In this document: positions 1-7,851 of the stretch, piece by piece
Layout: every line of letters begins with the position of its first letter
Numbering within the stretch: position 1 is the stretch's first letter
Assembly: GCA_020354085.1 (NCBI GenBank)
Contig: CP070641.1
Span: 1,889,721-1,902,855 of the forward strand
Direction of reading: 5' to 3'
DNA from: Pseudomonadota bacterium
GTDB taxonomy: Bacteria > Pseudomonadota > Gammaproteobacteria > Acidiferrobacterales > Sulfurifustaceae
Length of the DNA: 13,135 bases
The notes under the pieces: model-generated
The model's input: only the letters and a program-made list of their open reading frames with translations
What the model was told of the DNA's origin: nothing
The model's database searches: none
Program-made: the position numbers and the translations under genes

Positions 1-513
1 TATCAGGAACGGGGCACGGTGTGCGGGATCCCGCTTCCCACAGGCCTGCGCCAGGCCGATCGGCTTCCGGAGCCGATCTTTACGCCCTCGACCAAGGCCG
101 CCAAGGGTGAGCACGACGAAAATATCTCTTTCGCACGCGCGGCCGAGATCCTGGGCGCCGACCTGGCTGAGCGCGTGCGCCGGGCGACACTCACGATATA
201 TAAGGAATGCGCCGACTACGCGCGCACGCGCGGGATTATTATTGCCGATACCAAATTCGAGTTCGGGCTGGACGAGGCCGGCACGCTAACGCTCATTGAC
301 GAGGTGCTGACGCCCGACTCCTCGCGCTTTTGGCCGGCCGATCAATACCGACCGGGTATGAGCCCGCCGAGCTTCGATAAGCAATTCGTGCGCGACTACC
401 TCGAGACGCTCGACTGGAACAAGAAGCCCCCGGCGCCAAAACTGCCACCGGATGTGATCGCCAAGACTGCCGAGAAATATCGTGAGGCGTTGCGCCGCCT
501 GACCGGCGCGTGA
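1..513 (+). CDS. purC: SAICAR synthetase PurC, C-terminal part (5' truncated by window)
   Basis: Phosphoribosylaminoimidazole-succinocarboxamide synthase joins aspartate to CAIR using ATP to give SAICAR, a cytosolic step of purine biosynthesis. Frame 1 is open from the first base and its first codons read YQERGTVCGIPLPTGL, which continues the protein upstream of the GTG at 19. That GTG is therefore internal and the true start lies outside the window. Recognisable family blocks are LPEPIFTPSTKA, the following GEHDENISF, the ADTKFEFG segment and LIDEVLTPDSSRFWP, which build the nucleotide and substrate sites. About 170 residues remain of an expected roughly 300 for the longer (yeast-like) PurC form, so the N-terminal ATP-grasp-like lobe is missing only because of the window edge. 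The stop is TGA at 511. It is convergent with tamB, with 13 bp between the stops. Identification is firm from the motifs. Confidence 0.96.
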   Translation, partial: YQERGTVCGIPLPTGLRQADRLPEPIFTPSTKAAKGEHDENISFARAAEILGADLAERVRRATLTIYKECADYARTRGIIIADTKFEFGLDEAGTLTLIDEVLTPDSSRFWPADQYRPGMSPPSFDKQFVRDYLETLDWNKKPPAPKLPPDVIAKTAEKYREALRRLTGA

Positions 514-526
514 CGTGGATGCCGGA

Positions 527-3500
527 TCAACGCTCGAATTTGTACAAGAGGTCGATGCCGGTATATTCGCCGGAGTTCGTTTCAAGCTGCCAGCGGTCGG
601 TGATGTCGTAGCGTAATCGCAGGCTGTTGCCGGTCTCGAACAGCCCCATTCCGTAGGAAACATACAGGCCGGGCGACAGATAGGTACCGAGTACGACACT
701 GGCTGATCCGGTCGCGCTGGTGTCGATGTATACGTCTTCAATCCCGACGGCGCCGCCGACGCCGCGTGCCGCGTGTTCTCCGCCTGCGACGGTGAGCGCC
801 GTAAGTGTTTGCGACAGCCACGCGCTTTCATCCTCGCCGCTTTCCTGCGCCGCGGTGCCGAACACAATGTACGAGAGAATATCGGTTTGACCGAGCGTTG
901 GCTCGGAGAACAGCGTGATCTCGGGCCTCTTCATGCGACCACGTACTTGTACGCCCGCCGTGACGCTCTGCACGCGGCGTGCGGCGCGCACGTCGATCTC
1001 CGGGTCATCGACCGGACCGCCGGTGAAGGTCAGGCGTCCGCGCTCGACGTTGAGATCGCGGCCATAGATACGGTAGGTACCGGTGGTGACGCGCAATTCG
1101 CCAGTCGCGCGGGTGGGATTGCCGGGTTCATCCATCACGGTGACGTCGCCTTCGACTTCAACTTTGAAATCCGGTGTCGACACGCGTACTTGTTTGCTCA
1201 AGACTGTGCGGATCTTGCTGGTCACTTTCCATGGCCGTTCCCGGACCGTCTCGCCAACGATGACGACGTCCGGCGAGTGTTGCGCGCTGCGGCGCAGACC
1301 GTAGGGCGCGATCGATGCGCGGTCAATAAACACCGTGCCCTCAATATCGAGCGCTCGCGGTCGCAGGCGTATCTGCAAATCTGGCGATCCAATCAAGTGA
1401 TACTGCGCCGTGCGTACGGCTTCCACGCCCTGGCCGCGCACCGTCAATTGCGCGCGCCAACGATCTTCGCCCGCGAAATCGAGATCGCCGTCGAGCTTGA
1501 TATCGCCGTCGCCGGAACGCGCGTGCGCCTCCAAGCTAACATGCCTGCCGCCGTCACTGCGCGCCTGGACTGCGATATCGCGCAACGTAATGCCGAGCGC
1601 CATGATACCGGTGCTCGCATCCTCCAGGCTTGCCTCGCCGCGAATCTGCGGGGTGTCGGCGTCACCGGCGAGGGTCGCCGCCAGGCGCAAGCGCCCGCGC
1701 GGCTGCACCAATTGCGGCACGAGCCGGGCGAACGCGCCGATATCGGGGATCGCCGCATCCAGCGTGCCGCGCAGGCTTCGCTCAAGCGCACGCACCGCGC
1801 GAAACGGCGCATAAGGAAAGCTCAGCTCGGCGCGCGCCTGGCCAGCGTTGCTCGCAAGCTGCAAATCGCCTCGGGCGTCGATTCGATCTTGCGTGCTGCG
1901 CGCGTGTAACTGCGCGCTTTCCAGGGCCAGGACCGTTTCGCGGCGCTTGCCATCGCCGACTGTCCAAGTACTTCTGCCTAGGGCGAGCGCGAGCTCACCC
2001 GTCAAAGCCGCGTCCTCGGCGACACGGATAGTAGCAGTGCCGTTCAGTTCGCCTTCTAGCGTCGCGTCGGCGGGAAGCCAGGGATCGAGCAAGGTGAGCG
2101 GCAGAGCTTCGGCCTTGGCGGCAAACTGCCAGCCGCTTCTTGCGCGCCATCCGCCGCGCGCGCAAAGCTGCCGCGAACCTTGTCGCAGGCAGGATTCGTC
2201 CAATTCGAAATCAGTGCGCGCAATGCTGAGCCGAGCTGATTGCGCGCTGCGCCACTGCCCGGCATGGACTGTCGCGAGCCCGACGTCTTGCAGCACGCCG
2301 GTCCAACGCGCGTCGCGCCAGGCGCCCACCAGCGCTACGTCTGCGTCCAGCCCTTCGCGCTTCGCCGTCAGGTCAATGCGATGGTCGCTGAATCGGCCGC
2401 CGGCGGAGAAGATCAAATTGTCTGCGGTGAAGCCGCGTACTTTCAAGCCGTCCAGCTGCAGGCGTGCCTGGGAGGTGCGCGTGTCGGTGAGATCCAGGTC
2501 AATCTCGGCAGCGAGCGCGCCCAAGGCATCATTTCCGTAGGCAAGCTCGCTCGCCTTGATTTGTGCGTGCACGTGTGGCTGTGCTCGCGTTCCCTCGATC
2601 GTTCCGGAACTACTCAGTGCTCCCGCCGCCCGTGGCAAGAGCTTAGAGAAATCATTGACCGACAATTGCCAGCTGAGACGCCAGCGCTGCGCGATCTCAC
2701 CGTCCAGGGTCGCGCTGGACGCGCCAGCGGCAAGCGCAAGTCGATCGAATCTATAGTGTTCGCCTTCGAGCGCGACACCACCGGTCAGACGCCAGGTCTC
2801 GCCGCGCACGGGGCCGGCAAACTCGGCAATATCGAGCGAGGCTTGCAGCTGCTTCGCGTATTGGCCTTGGCTGCGGGCGCGCAGTGTCAGACGCCCGGGC
2901 CATTCCGCATACAGCACGCCCGGATCGAGATCGCGTCCGTGCAGATTCAACTGCCACGCTGGTGTCGGCGCCCAGGCGACGCGTCCGCTCGCATCGAATT
3001 TACCGTCAAGCCACGTGGCCTGAATGCTCAGGTCATCCAGCGCTTCGCGGTTGCCGAGACCATGGCCAGTGAACTCGACAGTCCCGACCGTCGACGCACG
3101 CACGCTTGCGGTAACAGTAATACGGTAACGATCCAGCGAACCGCTCGCGCTCAACTCGCCGCGCGGGCTTTCTACTGACGCGCGCTCATTTGGCGCCCAG
3201 CGCAGGGCGCGCCAATCTGCTGTTACCGTAATCGGTTCTGCCGTCTTTGGCCGCCAGGCGCCGCTGGCCCGCAGCCTCGCCTCGCTCGTGGGCTCGGTAA
3301 CGATCAATTCCTCGACCCGCACCTCATTGATCGCCGCAGACAGGCGGAATCCGGCAGCGAGTTGTTGTCGACCGTAGCCAATCCCCGCGGTGCCGGTCGC
3401 GCGTGCACTGCTGCTGTCGCCCTCGGCCTCGATTGCGGTGCGCAACGCAACCTCAGGCCAGCCAGACACCCAGCGTGCCGCGTTCATGGACTCGCTTGTC

Positions 3501-4240
3501 AGGCGCGCACGCCAGCGCAGTTCGCCGGTTATATCGTTGAGTGTGGCTTCGATGGACGCGCCCCACGGGTCACGGGTGGTCTGTTTGATGACGAGTGCAC
3601 GCGTGTCGCCGTGCAGTGTGCCGCTGCCTGCGAGCGGCGCAACCGTGCCGGGACGCAGCGACCAGTCAGTATGCAGGTCGAGCGCATAGGGTGGCGCCAG
3701 GCTGACTGTGCCGCCACTCTGCAATGCAAAATCCTCGGCCTCGATCTCAGCGCGTGCAAGCATCAGTCGGCTGCCAAGCATGGAACCGCTGAGCCCGATA
3801 CGCGTGATGACCACGGGTTTACCATCGCCGATGGCGACGCGTAACGGCGCGAGCTCGAGCGCGTCGACCTCAATCGCGAGCGGGGCGATCAGGCGAAGTG
3901 ATTCACCGCCGTCTTCGGTCGATGCACGCTGTCGCACCTCCACGTTCAAGACGTCGAGGCGCTGGATGTGTAGCGTGCCGCGCAGCAAGGCGCGTGGGCG
4001 CCAATCGAGCGTGACGTTCTCGATTCGGACCTGACTATCAATCTCCCGGTAGGTGATGCCGCGCGCCTCGATGGGACCAAGCAGCCGACCATGCAGGTCC
4101 TCGATCGTGAGTGTGCGCGGGGCAAGCATCTGCACCGCCCAGCGCAGTCCGGTTTCGGAGTTGAGCAGCCAGGCAGAAGCGAGTGCGACCGCGAGCAGAG
4201 CGGTGAGCACGATCGCGACGAAGACGTAAGTGCGTCTCAT
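527..4240 (-). CDS. tamB: Translocation and assembly module protein TamB
   Basis: TamB is an inner-membrane-anchored, periplasm-spanning AsmA-like protein that works with TamA in outer-membrane protein assembly and, in recent work on the family, in phospholipid transport to the outer membrane. The 1237-residue product starts with a short basic end and one hydrophobic anchor (about residues 5-26), as in the family. A very long region of repeating amphipathic beta strands follows. The C-terminal TamB (DUF490) domain covers at least residues 1023-1237, with the characteristic GRLTFTGGPVDDPEIDVRA segment near 1066-1084 and a closing LLYKFER strand typical of the TamB tail. Length fits proteobacterial TamB (about 1200-1300). 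Its ATG overlaps the tamA stop by 4 bp (ATGA), and no clear Shine-Dalgarno precedes it, so translational coupling to tamA is likely. Long open frames on the opposite strand are shadows of its GC-rich codons. Confidence 0.96.
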   Translation of the reverse strand: MRRTYVFVAIVLTALLAVALASAWLLNSETGLRWAVQMLAPRTLTIEDLHGRLLGPIEARGITYREIDSQVRIENVTLDWRPRALLRGTLHIQRLDVLNVEVRQRASTEDGGESLRLIAPLAIEVDALELAPLRVAIGDGKPVVITRIGLSGSMLGSRLMLARAEIEAEDFALQSGGTVSLAPPYALDLHTDWSLRPGTVAPLAGSGTLHGDTRALVIKQTTRDPWGASIEATLNDITGELRWRARLTSESMNAARWVSGWPEVALRTAIEAEGDSSSARATGTAGIGYGRQQLAAGFRLSAAINEVRVEELIVTEPTSEARLRASGAWRPKTAEPITVTADWRALRWAPNERASVESPRGELSASGSLDRYRITVTASVRASTVGTVEFTGHGLGNREALDDLSIQATWLDGKFDASGRVAWAPTPAWQLNLHGRDLDPGVLYAEWPGRLTLRARSQGQYAKQLQASLDIAEFAGPVRGETWRLTGGVALEGEHYRFDRLALAAGASSATLDGEIAQRWRLSWQLSVNDFSKLLPRAAGALSSSGTIEGTRAQPHVHAQIKASELAYGNDALGALAAEIDLDLTDTRTSQARLQLDGLKVRGFTADNLIFSAGGRFSDHRIDLTAKREGLDADVALVGAWRDARWTGVLQDVGLATVHAGQWRSAQSARLSIARTDFELDESCLRQGSRQLCARGGWRARSGWQFAAKAEALPLTLLDPWLPADATLEGELNGTATIRVAEDAALTGELALALGRSTWTVGDGKRRETVLALESAQLHARSTQDRIDARGDLQLASNAGQARAELSFPYAPFRAVRALERSLRGTLDAAIPDIGAFARLVPQLVQPRGRLRLAATLAGDADTPQIRGEASLEDASTGIMALGITLRDIAVQARSDGGRHVSLEAHARSGDGDIKLDGDLDFAGEDRWRAQLTVRGQGVEAVRTAQYHLIGSPDLQIRLRPRALDIEGTVFIDRASIAPYGLRRSAQHSPDVVIVGETVRERPWKVTSKIRTVLSKQVRVSTPDFKVEVEGDVTVMDEPGNPTRATGELRVTTGTYRIYGRDLNVERGRLTFTGGPVDDPEIDVRAARRVQSVTAGVQVRGRMKRPEITLFSEPTLGQTDILSYIVFGTAAQESGEDESAWLSQTLTALTVAGGEHAARGVGGAVGIEDVYIDTSATGSASVVLGTYLSPGLYVSYGMGLFETGNSLRLRYDITDRWQLETNSGEYTGIDLLYKFER

Positions 4241-6033
4241 AGGTCAGGACCAATGACCACATGGATTCGCCATGGCCGGTCGTCGAGCGACAGGGCCCAG
4301 GCGATATCGAAGCGTATTAGCCCGACTGGCGAGAACCAGCGCACGCCGACACCGGCGCCACGTTTGAGTGGATCGCTAAAAGCATTTAGCGCGTTACCGT
4401 GGTCGACGAAGACGGCGGTACCCCAGTTTCCGTACAGATGCTGCTCGTACTCAAGGCTGCCGGTTAGCAGATAGGGGCCTCCAATAACCTCGCCGGTCGG
4501 ATCTGTCGGACCGAGGGAGTTGTATTTGTAGCCGCGCACGCTCACGTCACCGCCGGCATAGAAACGCACGCTTGAGGGCAGCACACTAAAATCCTCGGTC
4601 CAGGTGCCGCCGATTTCAGCTCGCACGATAAACCGACCGCCCCTGCCTAAGGAGTAGATCAGCTTGCCGTCCGCGCGCGCCTGGGTGAATGACACATCGG
4701 AGGCGAAGTTGTTGCTCGCACCGCGCCCACTCAGTTGCGTGCGCCAGCCGTGGCTTGGCACCAGTCGACTATCCGTGTTGAGGTAAAGCCAACGTACGCC
4801 CGGCATGGTCAAGATACTGCGCCCGCTTTCGCTACCGGTTTCCCAATTCTCACGTTCGTGATCGATGGTGTAACTCATGTTCCAACCGGCGATGCGCCCC
4901 TCGGCAAGTCGCCACTGACCGCCCGCATGCGTGTAAGCGACGCCGACGAGGTTACGTACGCTACGGCTGGTTTCGGGATACTCGGCAATGACACCGGCGT
5001 ACCACGAAACCTCGTCGGTGCGGGGATTGCCGACCGGTATGCGATAGCGCGCCGTCAAGTCGCTGCGCACTTGCGAGGCGTTGAGCTCAGTCAGCAGGCG
5101 GTGTCCAGCCTCGTTTATCGGGCGGCGCTCCCAGCGCGCCTTGCCGCGCACGCCGGTATCCGTACCGTAACCGAGACCGAGGTTGTACTTGTTGGGCAGT
5201 CGGGGCTCCAGTGTCACCAGAATCGGTACTTCATTGCCGACGGCCAGATCGCGGCGTGGTGTGATGTCGATGCGACTGAAGTAGTCGGCATCGACCAGCC
5301 CGCGGCGCAGCTCCAGGATTTCCTGGTTGTCGAAGGGCTGACCCGGGAAAAACGGTACGTAGCGCTCGAGCAGCTCCAACTCGATACCGCTGCCCGGTGC
5401 GAACTCAACCCCACCGAAGCGGTAGCGGGGTCCGGTGTCGTAGTGCAGTGCGACGTTGGCGGTGTAGACATTGAGGTCAATCTCCACCGTGTGCCGATTG
5501 AGCACTGCGTCGAAGTAGCCGCGATCCGCGCCGAGTGTGAGTAGGCGCTGCTTGGCGACTTCATATTGCTCATGGTCGAACACGGCGCCTTGGTGCAGCG
5601 GAAACTTGGTCATGAATTCGGCGAACGGGGGATCATTCAGGCCCGCACCGGTCACGCGCAAATCAAGTGACGTGATGCGCAGTGCCGGGCCGATGGCAAC
5701 GCGATAGTGTGCGTGCCAATCCTGCTCGCGGCGCTCGAGCGTCGCCTGCACCGTGGCTCGATAGTAGCCACGCGGTTCGAGTGCGGTGCGAATCTCCTGC
5801 GCCGCGCGCGCGTGCAGCGCGCGCATCGCAGTCGGGCTCAGGTCCTCGTCGGTCTTTTGTTGTTCGATGCTGAGCTCGGCGAGCACCGACTCGCGCAACG
5901 CCGGCGGCAGGCCCTCGACCACGACCTCCAATGCGGTTGCCGGACTGGCCACCAAGAGCAAAAGGCTCCCCAACCAGCGCCATATGTGCCGTGCGGTGCG
6001 TTCTTGTTGCTTGGCGCTCGTGTGCATACGCAT
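4237..6033 (-). CDS. tamA: Translocation and assembly module outer-membrane protein TamA (Omp85 family)
   Basis: TamA is the outer-membrane barrel of the TAM complex and recruits TamB through its periplasmic POTRA domains. The 598-residue product has a basic start, a Sec signal peptide (hydrophobic run about 19-30, probable cleavage after ATA at 32-34), and roughly three POTRA-type segments (about 36-113, 116-196 and 203-277). The second and third carry the GYFDA-like and GQPFDNQEI-like family signatures. A 16-strand-type barrel runs from about 280 to the end. The conserved Omp85 L6-loop motif VRGY is at 499-502, and the C terminus IGPDL matches what I recall of TamA tails. Start choice is uncertain: ATG at 6033 abuts a perfect palindrome and has no good Shine-Dalgarno, while ATG at 6027 (two codons in) is almost as plausible. 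The gene is followed by tamB with a 4-bp overlap and preceded by the dehydrogenase gene 56 bp upstream. Confidence 0.95.
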   Translation of the reverse strand: MRMHTSAKQQERTARHIWRWLGSLLLLVASPATALEVVVEGLPPALRESVLAELSIEQQKTDEDLSPTAMRALHARAAQEIRTALEPRGYYRATVQATLERREQDWHAHYRVAIGPALRITSLDLRVTGAGLNDPPFAEFMTKFPLHQGAVFDHEQYEVAKQRLLTLGADRGYFDAVLNRHTVEIDLNVYTANVALHYDTGPRYRFGGVEFAPGSGIELELLERYVPFFPGQPFDNQEILELRRGLVDADYFSRIDITPRRDLAVGNEVPILVTLEPRLPNKYNLGLGYGTDTGVRGKARWERRPINEAGHRLLTELNASQVRSDLTARYRIPVGNPRTDEVSWYAGVIAEYPETSRSVRNLVGVAYTHAGGQWRLAEGRIAGWNMSYTIDHERENWETGSESGRSILTMPGVRWLYLNTDSRLVPSHGWRTQLSGRGASNNFASDVSFTQARADGKLIYSLGRGGRFIVRAEIGGTWTEDFSVLPSSVRFYAGGDVSVRGYKYNSLGPTDPTGEVIGGPYLLTGSLEYEQHLYGNWGTAVFVDHGNALNAFSDPLKRGAGVGVRWFSPVGLIRFDIAWALSLDDRPWRIHVVIGPDL

Positions 6034-6034
6034 A

Positions 6035-6058
6035 CGTTACCGCGCATGCGCGGTAACG
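6035..6058. repeat. 24-bp perfect palindrome abutting the tamA start codon
   Basis: Bases 6035-6058 equal their own reverse complement. The half-site is CGTTACCGCGCA and the centre is CATG. In mRNA it could fold as a 10-bp, GC-rich stem with a CAUG loop, one base upstream of the tamA ATG at 6033 and 32 bases after the dehydrogenase stop. It could be an operator, a translational control hairpin or an intercistronic processing/attenuation site. No U-run follows it in the minus direction, so it is not a classical intrinsic terminator. The palindrome itself is certain; its function is inference. Confidence 0.75.
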
Positions 6059-6089
6059 CAGGTCGTTAAGTGTTGCACGATAGATTGTA

Positions 6090-7697
6090 CTAGGGGTGGA
6101 TCAACAAATGCTGTGCAACGGACTCGGCGACCTTCATGCCGTCGACCGCCGCCGACATGATACCGCCCGCGTGACCGGCGCCTTCGCCGGCGGGGTAGAG
6201 CCCGCGCAGTGTGGTGCTTTCGAGCGATCCTCCGTCGCGTCCGATGCGGATGGGGGAAGACGTGCGCGTCTCGACGCCGGTCAGGACGGCATCCGGTAGC
6301 GCGAAACCTTTGAGCTCGCGGTCGAATGCGGGTAGCGCCTCGCGTATCGCGTCGATCGCGTAACCAGGCAACGCGCCCGACAGGTCGGTCCAGGTGACGC
6401 CCGGTGTGTAGGATGGTTGCACCGCGCCGGGTCCGGTCGACGGCCGACTGGCCAAAAAATCCTCTACACGTTGCGCTGGGGCGTTGTAGTTGCCGCCGCC
6501 GAGCTCGAAGGCGCGCGCTTCCAGTTCGCGCTGCAAGCTGATGCCGGCGAGCGGATGATCCGACCCAAAGTCCGCTGGCGTAATGCCGACCACGATACCG
6601 GCGTTGGCGTTGCGATCGGCACGCGAATAGTGGCTCATGCCGTTGGTGACGACCTGACCGACCTCCGAATTCGCGGCTACCACTTGGCCGCCGGGACACA
6701 TGCAAAAGCTGTAGACCGAGCGGCCATTCGAGCCGTGGTGCACGAGCTTGTAGTCAGCTGCGCCCAACAACGGGTTGCCGGCATGGTGCCCAAGGCGCGC
6801 GCGATCGATGAGCGCCTGCGGGTGCTCGATACGAAAGCCGATCGAAAACGGTTTGGCTTCGATCGGGGCGCCACGGGCGTACAACATCTCAAAGGTATCG
6901 CGCGCGCTATGTCCCACCGCCAGAATGACGTGGGTGGCGGCAATGCGCTCGCCGCTCGCCAGCGTCACCCCATGCACCTGCCCGCTGTCAACGTCGAGGT
7001 CGGTGACCTGACTACCAAAGCGCAACTCTCCACCGAGTGATTCAACGGTGCGGCGCAAGTTCTCTACCACCTTGACCAGGCGCAAGGTGCCGACGTGCGG
7101 TTTCGATATATAAAGAATCTCGGGCGGCGCACCGAACTCGACCAGATCTTTGAGAATCTGGCGCATGTGATGGCCCCGATCTTTGATGCCGGTATGCAGC
7201 TTGCCATCGGAAAACGTGCCGGCGCCGCCCTCGCCAAATTGCACATTCGATTCGGGTTGAAATTCGCCCTGCCGCCAAAAGCGCCACACGTCCTGCGTGC
7301 GTTCACGCACCGGCTGACCGCGCTCGAGCACGATTGGTCGAAAACCCATGCGCGCGAGTGACAGCGCCGCGAACAAACCGCACGGTCCGCTGCCGATTAC
7401 GACCGGACGCTCGCGCAGTCCTCGCGGCGCGCGCACCGGATAACGGTAAGTCTCATCCGGCGCAGGTCCGATGTGGCGGCTGCCGCGCAGGCGCGCAAGC
7501 AATACCGGCTCATTGCGCACCTCGACGTCGAGGGTGTAGACGAACTGAATGTCGTTCTTGCGCGCATCGTACCCGCGCCGACGAATGCAAAGGTTAAGCA
7601 ATTCGCTGGCCGGGATGCCGAGGCTGCGCAGGACGGCTTCTTGGAGTGCCGCTTGATCATGATCAAGCGGCAGGCGAATTTCGGTGAGGCGCAGCAT
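6090..7697 (-). CDS. Uncharacterised FAD-dependent dehydrogenase (COG2509 type)
   Basis: A 535-residue flavoprotein-like oxidoreductase of the widespread COG2509 group, for which I know no established substrate. Residues 1-90 form the family's N-terminal domain, with conserved LTEIRLPLDH near the start and an RRGYDARK block at about 39-47. The Rossmann dinucleotide-binding motif is at 99-126 (VVIGSGPCG, with G102, G104 and G107, ending in LERG). The family hallmark FGEGGAGTFSDGKLHTG is at 154-170. A second nucleotide-contact segment, GLYPAGEGAGHAGGIMSA, closes the FAD site near the C terminus (about 498-515). There is no signal peptide or membrane segment, so it is probably cytosolic. The start is chosen because MLRLTEIRLPLDH is the usual family beginning; a Shine-Dalgarno is not evident. 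It lies 56 bp upstream of tamA on the same strand and could share its transcript. It is divergent from the ATPase gene. Confidence 0.92.
   Translation of the reverse strand: MLRLTEIRLPLDHDQAALQEAVLRSLGIPASELLNLCIRRRGYDARKNDIQFVYTLDVEVRNEPVLLARLRGSRHIGPAPDETYRYPVRAPRGLRERPVVIGSGPCGLFAALSLARMGFRPIVLERGQPVRERTQDVWRFWRQGEFQPESNVQFGEGGAGTFSDGKLHTGIKDRGHHMRQILKDLVEFGAPPEILYISKPHVGTLRLVKVVENLRRTVESLGGELRFGSQVTDLDVDSGQVHGVTLASGERIAATHVILAVGHSARDTFEMLYARGAPIEAKPFSIGFRIEHPQALIDRARLGHHAGNPLLGAADYKLVHHGSNGRSVYSFCMCPGGQVVAANSEVGQVVTNGMSHYSRADRNANAGIVVGITPADFGSDHPLAGISLQRELEARAFELGGGNYNAPAQRVEDFLASRPSTGPGAVQPSYTPGVTWTDLSGALPGYAIDAIREALPAFDRELKGFALPDAVLTGVETRTSSPIRIGRDGGSLESTTLRGLYPAGEGAGHAGGIMSAAVDGMKVAESVAQHLLIHP
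7647..7672. repeat. 26-bp perfect palindrome inside the dehydrogenase 5' coding region
   Basis: Bases 7647-7672 equal their own reverse complement. The half-site is TGCCGCTTGATCA and the centre is CATG, with two GATC sites inside. It covers codons 9-17 of the dehydrogenase gene (residues LPLDHDQAA). As RNA it could form an 11-bp stem with a CAUG loop starting about 25 bases into the reading frame. As DNA it could be an operator downstream of the predicted promoter. The protein segment is conserved in the family, which constrains some but not all of these bases. Function is inferred only. Confidence 0.75.
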
Positions 7698-7725
7698 TGG
7701 AAGTACGGTGCAAAAATGGCCGCGC

Positions 7726-7734
7726 AGTATATCA
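7726..7734 (-). promoter_or_regulatory. Possible extended -10 promoter element for the dehydrogenase gene
   Basis: Read on the minus strand this is TGA followed by TATACT, matching the extended -10 pattern TGN-TATAAT with one mismatch in the hexamer. No convincing -35 box lies about 17 bases further upstream, which is tolerable for an extended -10 promoter. It would start transcription near 7719 and leave a short leader of about 20 bases before the ATG at 7697. This is pattern inference only. Confidence 0.35.
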
Positions 7735-7851
7735 CCCCAACCGAGTCACTTAGGGCGGTAGCGACTCACCCAGCGTTCGGGATAATGTGAGCGATGCGCC
7801 ATCAGCGTGCGCGGATGGCGTGACGAATTTCGGATCACTCGCAGATGGACA

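Noticed and set aside
773..1909. 378-codon open frame antisense to tamB
   Set aside because: It lies wholly within tamB, has no recognisable domain, and is Arg/Ala/His-rich as expected for the complement of a GC-rich gene. The same applies to the 312-codon frame at 2240-3178.
4735..5544. 269-codon open frame antisense to tamA
   Set aside because: It overlaps the well-supported Omp85 barrel and POTRA coding region; no signal, motif or ribosome site supports it.
5804..5824. Alternating GC run forming a 7-bp inverted repeat inside tamA
   Set aside because: It is short, encodes ordinary Ala/Arg/His residues, and such CG-rich runs are frequent in this sequence.
7807..7851. N-terminal extension of the ATPase from GTG at 7807
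   Set aside because: The 15 extra residues are basic and unlike P-type N termini, and there is no Shine-Dalgarno. ATG at 7852 or 7858 is more natural.
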